A stretch of 64,000 nt of DNA from Streptomyces sp. BK239 (GTDB lineage Bacteria > Actinomycetota > Actinomycetes > Streptomycetales > Streptomycetaceae), in assembly GCF_004217285.1 (NCBI RefSeq), contig NZ_SHKS01000003.1:345169-409168 (forward strand), given 5' to 3'. The position numbers were made by a program, and so were the translations under genes. Positions within the stretch are counted from its first letter, which is position 1. Every line of letters starts with the position of its first letter. Shown here in pieces: positions 17,316-24,004 of the stretch. A model generated the notes under the pieces. It did not search any database. It had not been told where the DNA came from and worked only from the letters and a program-made list of their open reading frames with translations.

Positions 17316-18455
17316 CTACGCGTGCGGGTGCAGGACGACCTTGGTGTAGCCCTCGATGCGCTTGTCGAACTTCTCGTACGCCGACGGCGCCTCTTCGAGA
17401 GGCAGTTCGTGCGACACGACGAAGCTCGGCCGCGCCCTGCCCTCGATGATCATGTCGCGGAGCTGACGGTTGTAGCGCTTGACGTTGCACTGCCCCGTGC
17501 CCATCCTCAGCCCCTTCTCGAAGAGGCGGCCGATGGACACCATCAGCATGCCCTGCTTGGAGTTCTCGTCCGGGCCTCCCGGGTCACGCGGGACGTACAG
17601 CCCGGGCACGCCCAGGGCTCCCGTCGGCCGGACCGAATCGACCAGCGAGTTCAGCACCGTCGCCGGCTCCTCACGATCCTCGCCGCGGGCCTGCGCCTGG
17701 TAGCCGACGGCGTCGATGCCCTTGTCGGCGCCCTCGCCCCCGGTGTGCTCCTTGATCTGCTCCACCGGGTTGCCCTTGCTGAAGTCGATCGGCACGGCGC
17801 CGATCTCCTCGGCCTTCTGCAACCGCTCGGTCACCCGGTCGACCACGAACACCTTGCTCGCGCCGCGCAGCATCGCCGAGTACGCGGCCATCAGCCCGAC
17901 CGGGCCGCCGCCGTAGACGGCGACGCTCTCGCCGGGACGGACGTCGGCCAGCTCGTTGCCGTGATAGCCGGTCGGGAAGATGTCGGCGAGCAGGATGAAG
18001 TCGGACTCGTTGTCGGTGCCCTCGGGGAGCTTCAGGCAGTTGAAGTCGGCGTAGGGCACGCGGACGTACTCCGCCTGGCCGCCGACATAGGGGCCCATCG
18101 CCACATAGCCGTAGGCCCCGCCCGCGAAGCCCGGGTTCACGGTCAGACAGAAGCCGGTGAACCCCGCGCTGCAGTTCTTGCAGAAGCCGCAGGCCACGTT
18201 GAACGGCATCACGACCCGGTCGCCGCGGCTGAGCGTCGTGACGCCCTCGCCGGTCTCCTCGACGACGCCGAGGTTCTCGTGGCCGAACACGATGCCAGGC
18301 TCGGCGGCGGTGCGACCCTCGTACATGTGCAGGTCGGAGCCGCAGATGGCGGATGACGTGACCCGTACCGTCACGTCGTTCGGGTGCTGGATCCGGGGAT
18401 CCTCCACTTGCTCGACCGCTACTTCGAACGGTCCCTTGTACACGACAGCCCTCAT
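17316..18455 (-). CDS. Zinc-dependent alcohol dehydrogenase, glutathione-independent formaldehyde dehydrogenase-like
   Basis: This 379-residue MDR protein has the catalytic zinc ligands in AICGSDLHMYEG and FGHENLG, the structural zinc region NVACGFCKNCSAGFTGFC and the Rossmann motif VYGGGPVGLMAA. The long C-terminal insert and the zinc-loop sequence match the glutathione-independent formaldehyde dehydrogenase (fdhA) group. It oxidises formaldehyde or other aldehydes/alcohols with tightly bound NAD. It is a single gene with its own terminator, divergent from a 62-residue protein gene. Confidence 0.87.
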   Translation of the reverse strand: MRAVVYKGPFEVAVEQVEDPRIQHPNDVTVRVTSSAICGSDLHMYEGRTAAEPGIVFGHENLGVVEETGEGVTTLSRGDRVVMPFNVACGFCKNCSAGFTGFCLTVNPGFAGGAYGYVAMGPYVGGQAEYVRVPYADFNCLKLPEGTDNESDFILLADIFPTGYHGNELADVRPGESVAVYGGGPVGLMAAYSAMLRGASKVFVVDRVTERLQKAEEIGAVPIDFSKGNPVEQIKEHTGGEGADKGIDAVGYQAQARGEDREEPATVLNSLVDSVRPTGALGVPGLYVPRDPGGPDENSKQGMLMVSIGRLFEKGLRMGTGQCNVKRYNRQLRDMIIEGRARPSFVVSHELPLEEAPSAYEKFDKRIEGYTKVVLHPHA

Positions 18456-18594
18456 CGTCGAGCACCTCCACTCAGCTCGACTGCCCCTGTGTGCGATTCC
18501 TCATATTCCAGACTCGTCCATGCTGGGATGATTTGCATCCAGGGGGATCGTTCGTTCGGCTTTGCCCGAACCCAGTGTGGAGAGGACCAGGAAC

Positions 18595-18783
18595 GTGACC
18601 CGACGTCTCGGCGTGCTGCTCGTCCCGGTGTGCGGGCTGTCCGGCACCAGCTATCCCGAGGGGACCAAGGTGTCCATACGCGGCACCGGATCGTCCGTCG
18701 ACGGCTTCGTGGACGGCGACTGGCTGCCGCTCGCCTGGTGGGAGTTCGCGGACACCCACCCCGACGAAGCACCCCGGATCTGA
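18595..18783 (+). CDS. Hypothetical 62-residue protein
   Basis: This small protein starts at a GTG preceded by AGGACCAGGAAC. The sequence has a short basic/hydrophobic N-terminus, a Gly/Ser segment (IRGTGSSVDGFVDGD) and a Trp-rich stretch (WLPLAWWEFAD). It shows strong third-position GC bias and sits in a normal intergenic arrangement, divergent from the dehydrogenase. The family and function are not recognised. Confidence 0.5.
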   Translation: MTRRLGVLLVPVCGLSGTSYPEGTKVSIRGTGSSVDGFVDGDWLPLAWWEFADTHPDEAPRI

Positions 18784-18916
18784 GGCCCGCCCGCCCCCGT
18801 CCGGGTGCCTGTGGGGCTCCTGTGGAACTCCGCGCCGTGGCCGGCCGTTGACGGAACGACGCGTGCGAGGCGCGCGGACGACCGGAACGACATGGGCTGA
18901 AGCCGAGGTGGCACGC

Positions 18917-19474
18917 GTGGCGATGTGGGATCGGATCAAGGACCAGGCCAAGGGGTTGCAGCAGCAGGCGCAGGGCGCGCGGGGCGCCGGCGGGCACGGC
19001 CGGCCCGGTGCGGGCTCCCCGGGCGGGTCGGGCTCGCGCGCCCAGCTGGTCAGCGCGCTCAAGTCGCAGCTCACCTCGCTCAAGACCGAGCTGAAGAGCG
19101 GCGCCTACAGGGACGCGAGCATGGCCATGTGCGCCCTGGTCGCGGCGGCCGACGGGCATGTCGACCCGGCCGAGCGGCAGCACGTGGAGTCGCTGATCCT
19201 GCACAACGACGTCCTGCAGAACTTCCCGTCCGAGCAGCTGCGCCAGCGGTTCAACAAGCACGTCGACCAGCTGGCCTTCGACTTCCCGCAGGGCAAGGCC
19301 GAGGCGCTCCAGGAGATCGCCAAGGCCGCCAAGAAGCCGACGGAGGCCAGAGCGGTCGTCCAGACCGGCTTCGTCGTCGCGGGCGCCGACGGGTACGTGG
19401 CACCGGCGGAGGAGCAGGTCCTGCGGGAGGCGTGCCAGGTGCTCGGGCTGTCCGCGCAGGAGTTCGGGCTCTAG
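18917..19474 (+). CDS. TerB-family tellurite resistance-like protein
   Basis: This 185-residue protein starts WDRIKDQAKGLQQQAQG and has a Gly-rich linker to residue 45. It then carries a TerB helical domain with the acidic metal-site segments MCALVAAADGHVDPAE and VVAGADGYVAPAEEQ. TerB domains bind divalent metal at the membrane-proximal Ter stress complexes. The start could be GTG 18917 or ATG 18923, both after GAGGTGG. A TerD-domain protein is encoded separately at 54.6-56.7 kb. Confidence 0.85.
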   Translation: MAMWDRIKDQAKGLQQQAQGARGAGGHGRPGAGSPGGSGSRAQLVSALKSQLTSLKTELKSGAYRDASMAMCALVAAADGHVDPAERQHVESLILHNDVLQNFPSEQLRQRFNKHVDQLAFDFPQGKAEALQEIAKAAKKPTEARAVVQTGFVVAGADGYVAPAEEQVLREACQVLGLSAQEFGL

Positions 19475-19495
19475 GGCGGCGGGGGTCGGACCCCG

Positions 19496-20080
19496 TCAGG
19501 CGGGCCGTTTCCATGACGGGTCGCGGCCCGACAGGCCCAGCGTGCGGGCGAACAGGGGCGCGGTGACGGGCACGGGCACCTCGGGGCCGAAGGCGCCGTA
19601 CCGGCGCGCGATCCCGGCCCGGCCCGCCACGTCCGCGTACACGGCCGCGGCGAGATCGCCGTCCACGGTCAGCTCCCGGCCGGTCGCCACGGCGAGATCC
19701 CAGGCGTGCAGCACCCACTCGCACAGGACGATGCCGCCGACGAACGGCGCCGGCATGCTCCCGGCGCCGGTGAGGGACGTCTCGCCCTCCCAGGCCGCCG
19801 GGTCGCCCCAGGCGGCGGCCGTCTCCGCCGAGCGCAGGGCGTAGAGCCGCGCCCAGTCCGCGTCGCCGGTGAAGTCGTGGCCGTCGGCCACCTCCTCCGG
19901 GGGCTGCTTGAGGGCGCAGGCGCGTCCCCGCACGCCGGTCCAAAGGACGAGGTGGTTCACCACACCGCGGACGGTCAGCTCGGGGCACGGCGTGGGCCGG
20001 TCCAGGTCCTGCGGCGTGATGGCCCGCACGACGGCGACGGCCGTGTCCGAGGCCCGGGCCATGACGTCTGCGGGCTGCAT
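19496..20080 (-). CDS. TIGR03086-type DinB-fold metal-binding protein
   Basis: This 194-residue protein begins with ITPQDLDRPTPCPELTVRGVVNHLV and later has WVLHAWDLAVATG. This is the His-containing four-helix DinB/mycothiol-dependent maleylpyruvate isomerase-like pattern of TIGR03086. Such proteins bind a metal and are thought to be thiol-linked transferases or hydrolases. ATG 20080 was chosen because the family begins just there; the open frame continues upstream without homologous sequence. It converges with the TerB gene. Confidence 0.8.
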   Translation of the reverse strand: MQPADVMARASDTAVAVVRAITPQDLDRPTPCPELTVRGVVNHLVLWTGVRGRACALKQPPEEVADGHDFTGDADWARLYALRSAETAAAWGDPAAWEGETSLTGAGSMPAPFVGGIVLCEWVLHAWDLAVATGRELTVDGDLAAAVYADVAGRAGIARRYGAFGPEVPVPVTAPLFARTLGLSGRDPSWKRPA

Positions 20081-20246
20081 GCGAGACCCTCCGCTTCCGC
20101 GCCGCCGCGCCGGTTGCGCGCGCGGTTCATCCTGACGTTCCGTGAGGTCATCAGCGTAAAACGGCCCGCCGGAGGGCGTCTTGAAGAAAGGCGACCGCCG
20201 GAGCCCGCTTGTGCCGCTTGATCGAATGCGCCTACTTTTGCGCGTC

Positions 20247-21527
20247 ATGACCACGACCCGCAGGGCAATCCTGAAGAGCATGGCCGCCGCACCGCTGATC
20301 GCGGCCGGCGCCGGCGTGCTGGCGCCGGCCACCGCACACGCGGCGACCGTAGACGCCGGACAGTTCCGTCTGACCAGCCGGTCCCGCAACAGCCACGGCG
20401 AGTTCGCCGACCTGACGGCCGGTCTGGCCGCCGTCCTGCCCAAGGTGGACGCGGCCACCGTCCTCGCCGACACCAACCGCAACGCCCAGCGCCTGACCTC
20501 CGCCCCGGGCACCGTCGAGGCGTTCCAGACCGGCTTCGCCTGGGAGAGCGGCGACAACGGGGTCGACTACTGGATCCCGCAGGGCGTCACCACCAGCGCC
20601 GACGCCTACGGCAACGGCCTCTACCCGGCGAACGGGAACAACAAGGCCCTGATCGTCTCCTGGTACTTCCAGACCAACACCGACACCGACCCCGAGCCGG
20701 AGTACCCGCTCGACAAGGGCATCCGGCTGAGCTTCGTCGACTACAGCAACGCCGCCGCGCCCACCTACCGGCACGTCCTGCTGGTCGAACCGGTCAAGAC
20801 CAGCTCCGGCGCCTACTCCTTCAGTCCCGTGCAGCGGCACGCCGGCGGCATCCTCTGGTACGGGGACCTGCTGTACGTCGTCGACACGTACAAGGGGCTG
20901 CGGGTGTTCGACCTGCGGAACTTCTTCAAGGTCGACACCGCCGAGGCCGACGTGTGCGGACTGCACACCGACGGCAAGTACTACGGCTACAGCTACCAGT
21001 ACGTCCTGCCGCAGAGCCACGCCTACGACAACGCCGGCACCTACCTGCGCTACTCGGCGATCGGCCTCGACCGGGCGAGCAGCCCCGACAGCTTCGTGAT
21101 CAGCGAGTACTCGGAGGCCGGCATCGTCGACTACGACGAGAAGGGCTACATCGGCACCGGCAAGGGCAGCGTCACCGCGCCGAAGGTGGTCCGCTGGAAC
21201 CTCGACTACACGACCCGGCAGCCGTCGTCCCTGACCGCGTCCGAGGCCGTCAGCGTCAGCCAGAAGTCGATCCAGGGCGTCGTCTCCCGCAACAGCAAGC
21301 ACTACCTCTCGGTGAGCGACGGCCGCACCCGCAAGGGCGCCCTGCGCACCTTCACCTCCGGCGCCGGCACCGCCACCACCGTCTGCGACCTGGCCATCGG
21401 CTGCGAGGACCTGAGCTTCCACAGCAGTTCGGCGTCCGGCTGGGCGTTCCCCGAGTCCGTGATCTGGAACCTCAGCGAGTACGACGGCACGCGGTACGTG
21501 TACGCGGTGCGGGCGGACGGCTCCTAG
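20247..21527 (+). CDS. Tat-exported secreted protein of unknown function
   Basis: This 426-residue protein has a twin-arginine signal (TTRRAILKSMAAA, hydrophobic stretch, cleavage near ATAHA). The mature protein is rich in Tyr, Asp and Thr, with blocks such as GILWYGDLLYVVDTYKGLRVFDL that resemble beta-propeller blades. I infer a folded, perhaps cofactor- or metal-containing, extracellular beta-propeller protein. No catalytic motif is recognised. It is monocistronic, with the monooxygenase gene 45 bp further on. Confidence 0.75.
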   Translation: MTTTRRAILKSMAAAPLIAAGAGVLAPATAHAATVDAGQFRLTSRSRNSHGEFADLTAGLAAVLPKVDAATVLADTNRNAQRLTSAPGTVEAFQTGFAWESGDNGVDYWIPQGVTTSADAYGNGLYPANGNNKALIVSWYFQTNTDTDPEPEYPLDKGIRLSFVDYSNAAAPTYRHVLLVEPVKTSSGAYSFSPVQRHAGGILWYGDLLYVVDTYKGLRVFDLRNFFKVDTAEADVCGLHTDGKYYGYSYQYVLPQSHAYDNAGTYLRYSAIGLDRASSPDSFVISEYSEAGIVDYDEKGYIGTGKGSVTAPKVVRWNLDYTTRQPSSLTASEAVSVSQKSIQGVVSRNSKHYLSVSDGRTRKGALRTFTSGAGTATTVCDLAIGCEDLSFHSSSASGWAFPESVIWNLSEYDGTRYVYAVRADGS

Positions 21528-21572
21528 CCCGCCGGGCCGCTCCCGGCCGCCCACGGGGGCGACAATGGGCCC

Positions 21573-21938
21573 ATGAGCATCGTCAAGATCAACGTACTCA
21601 CGGTCCCGGAGGAGCAGCGCGAGACGCTGGAGAAGCGGTTCGCGGCCCGCGCCGGCGCCGTGGAGGGCTCGGACGGCTTCGAGTGGTTCGAGCTGCTCCG
21701 CCCCGTCGAGGGCACCGACACCTACCTCGTGTACACGCGCTGGCGCAGCGAGGAGGACTTCCAGGCGTGGATGTCGGGCCGCGGCATGGCGGCCCACGCC
21801 GGCGCGTCCGGCTCCGCCGGGGCAGGCTCGGCTCAGGGGCACGCCGCCGAGGGCGGTGAGCGGCCGAAGCCCGCGGCGACGGGTGCGACGCTGTGGTCCT
21901 TCGAGGTGGTCCAGCAGACCGGCCCCAGGCAGGACTGA
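21573..21938 (+). CDS. Antibiotic biosynthesis monooxygenase (ABM) domain protein
   Basis: This 121-residue protein begins MSIVKINVLTVPEEQRE and contains FEWFELLRPVEGTDTYLVYTRWRSEEDFQAW. This is the dimeric ferredoxin-like ABM fold, also used by IsdG/MhuD-type haem-degrading enzymes. The closest actinobacterial relatives by pattern are MhuD-like, so haem oxygenation is one possibility; cofactor-less oxygenation is another. An insertion (AHAGASGSAGAGSAQG) follows residue 70. Confidence 0.8.
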   Translation: MSIVKINVLTVPEEQRETLEKRFAARAGAVEGSDGFEWFELLRPVEGTDTYLVYTRWRSEEDFQAWMSGRGMAAHAGASGSAGAGSAQGHAAEGGERPKPAATGATLWSFEVVQQTGPRQD

Positions 21939-21959
21939 CACCGTCCGAGGAGGGGCCGG

Positions 21960-22331
21960 TCAGCCGGTCGGGGCCAGAGCGGTCGCCCGCCCCTCCTCGT
22001 CCCACACCACCTCGAGGACGCTGACGACGGCCTCCCGCTCGAGCGGGCCGAAGACGTGCGGGAACAGGACGTCCTCGGCCACCCCGGGCGGCGGGGCGGG
22101 CGCCGCCGCCTCCCACTCGCACCGCGCGCCGAGCCGCTCCTCGTCCAGCAGCAGCGCCAGCAGCGGCCTGTCCGGGGTCCGGTAGAACGCGTTCACGACG
22201 GCGAGCGTGGTCCGCTCGTCCGGCGAGCAGTGCACGAAACCGTCCGCCGCGAGGGAGGCGGGGGCGTACGGCCGGCCGGGGTCCGCGTCCCAGGCGTCCT
22301 TCTCGTCCTTCGTCATGACGTGGTAGATCAT
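21960..22331 (-). CDS. DUF952 family protein
   Basis: This 123-residue protein has the DUF952 pattern: MIYHVMTKDEKDAW at the start, the GFVHCSPDERTT core and a LALLLDEERL strand. The family resembles a small glutathione S-transferase-like/NADPH-binding fold, with no defined reaction. It lies between the converging monooxygenase gene and the oxidase gene. Confidence 0.83.
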   Translation of the reverse strand: MIYHVMTKDEKDAWDADPGRPYAPASLAADGFVHCSPDERTTLAVVNAFYRTPDRPLLALLLDEERLGARCEWEAAAPAPPPGVAEDVLFPHVFGPLEREAVVSVLEVVWDEEGRATALAPTG

Positions 22332-22346
22332 CGTCCGATTATCCGG

Positions 22347-22383
22347 GAGCGGTCAGGCGGGGGGGACCGTGGCCTGACCGCTC
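22347..22383 (-). terminator. Terminator after the FAD oxidase gene
   Basis: A 12-bp stem (GAGCGGTCAGGC and its complement) around a G-rich 13-base loop lies 18 bp after the oxidase stop codon. Confidence 0.7.
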
Positions 22384-22400
22384 GGCCGGTTCCGGGGACG

Positions 22401-23876
22401 TCAGAAGACGTGCTGGCCGGGCACGAGGATGCCCCGGGGGTCGTACGTGCGCTTGGCCGCCTTCAGCGCGGGCCAGGCGGGGCCGAAGTGGGCGCGCCAG
22501 TCCGCGGGGGTGAACGGGATGCTGCCGACGGGGTACTGCGTGCCGCCGGCGGCGGCGACGGACTCGTAGGCGGCGCGGTTGCCGGCCAGGGCGCCGTCGA
22601 CGGCGGCGCTGTCGCCCGGCGGGACGGCCCGCAGGATGTCGAAGAGGTACGACGTCGGCTCGTCTGAGGCGCGCAGCAGGGGGGTGGTGAGGCGGTCGCG
22701 GAGCAGGGGGTAGAAGAGGACGACGCCGCCGGGGCCGAGGGTTTCCGGGGTGAGGTCCTCCAGGAGCGGCGCGGCGAGGGAGGCCGCTCGGGTGCCGGGA
22801 ACCATGAGGTTGAGCCAGGGGTGGGCGAAGTTCCAGACGCCGGCGGCCTTCAGCGCGGCGGCCCAGGGGGCGAGCCGGTTGAGGAAGTCGAAGTAGGGCT
22901 TGTCCTCGTATCGGAGCCGGGCGGCGTCGTGGCGCAGGCCGCGCAGGAGGGCCGCGTCGTCCGGGGCGGGGCCGACGGGCGCACCGTAGGCGACCGCCTC
23001 CAGGGTGTAGACGCGGAACGCGCCGTCGGCGTCCGCGGAGACCTGACCGTCGACGTAGTCGAAGCGGGCCTCCTCGATGAGGAGACGCTGGTCGTCGAGG
23101 AAGGTCTCCAGGTCGGTGTACGGCAGGTGGTAGTGGCGCACGGTCTCTGGGGCGGGGACGAGGCGCAGGGTGGCCTCGACGATGACCGCGCACTGGCCGA
23201 GGCCGGCGAGGACGGCGTGGAAGAGGTCGGCGCGGCGGGTGGGCGAGCAGCGGACGAGTTCGCCGGCGCCGGTGACGACGCGGAGTTCGGTGACGTTGTC
23301 GACCTGCGCGCCGTGGCGGTGGGCCTGGCCGCCGAGGCCGCCGACGGAGAGGGTGCCGCCGACGGACAGTTCGAGGTAGTCGGTGAAGACCGGCGGGGTG
23401 AGGCCGTGGGCGAGGGTGGCCCGGGCGACCTCGCTCCACCGGGCGCCCGCGCCGACGGTGACGGTGGTGCTGTCGGGGCCGACGGGGCCGATGCTCGCGA
23501 GGGGCGTGGTCTCGATGACCAGGCCGCCTTCCGCCTGGGCCTGGCCGAACGGCGCGTGTCCCTGGCCGCGGGGGGCGACGGGGAGGCAGTGGGTGTTGCA
23601 GAAGCGGACCATGCTGACGACGTCGCGCACGGAGCCGGGGCGCAGCACGGCGCGGGGGCCGCGGTGCACGATGTGGCCGAAGTCGTCGGCGGCGGCGGAG
23701 AGGGATGCGGCGTCGGTGAGGAGTGTGCCGTCCAGCGCGGGTATGCCGGTCAGCGCGACGGACGTCGTGCCGTCGGTGGCCCAGCTGCGGGAGACGGTGT
23801 CGAAGCCGACCACCGCGGCTGTGCCGGCGACCGTGAGTCCACGCAGGACGTTGCGTCTGGACGGTGTGCGGGGCAT
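22401..23876 (-). CDS. Secreted FAD-linked oxidase (berberine-bridge/cytokinin dehydrogenase-like)
   Basis: This 491-residue protein has a Tat-like signal (SRRNVLRGLTVAG). The FAD-binding domain (PCMH fold) shows VAPRGQGHAPFGQAQ, GAGARWSEV and LSVGGLGGQAHRHGAQ, and the C-terminal substrate domain ends in TYDPRGILVPGQHVF. The ending matches cytokinin dehydrogenase/BBE-type oxidases. ATG 23876 follows AAGGTGG. It is predicted to oxidise an amine, alcohol or sugar outside the cell, with oxygen as likely acceptor; the substrate is unknown. Confidence 0.85.
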   Translation of the reverse strand: MPRTPSRRNVLRGLTVAGTAAVVGFDTVSRSWATDGTTSVALTGIPALDGTLLTDAASLSAAADDFGHIVHRGPRAVLRPGSVRDVVSMVRFCNTHCLPVAPRGQGHAPFGQAQAEGGLVIETTPLASIGPVGPDSTTVTVGAGARWSEVARATLAHGLTPPVFTDYLELSVGGTLSVGGLGGQAHRHGAQVDNVTELRVVTGAGELVRCSPTRRADLFHAVLAGLGQCAVIVEATLRLVPAPETVRHYHLPYTDLETFLDDQRLLIEEARFDYVDGQVSADADGAFRVYTLEAVAYGAPVGPAPDDAALLRGLRHDAARLRYEDKPYFDFLNRLAPWAAALKAAGVWNFAHPWLNLMVPGTRAASLAAPLLEDLTPETLGPGGVVLFYPLLRDRLTTPLLRASDEPTSYLFDILRAVPPGDSAAVDGALAGNRAAYESVAAAGGTQYPVGSIPFTPADWRAHFGPAWPALKAAKRTYDPRGILVPGQHVF

Positions 23877-24004
23877 GCGCGATACCACCTTTCGAGCGGT
23901 GCGGGAGGAATGATCAAATCTGCGCCAGCGTAAGGCAGTTGAGCCTTTCGAATGCGGTGCGGTCCGGCCATCCGCGGCACTGTTTCACGCCACGCCCCGT
24001 GGAC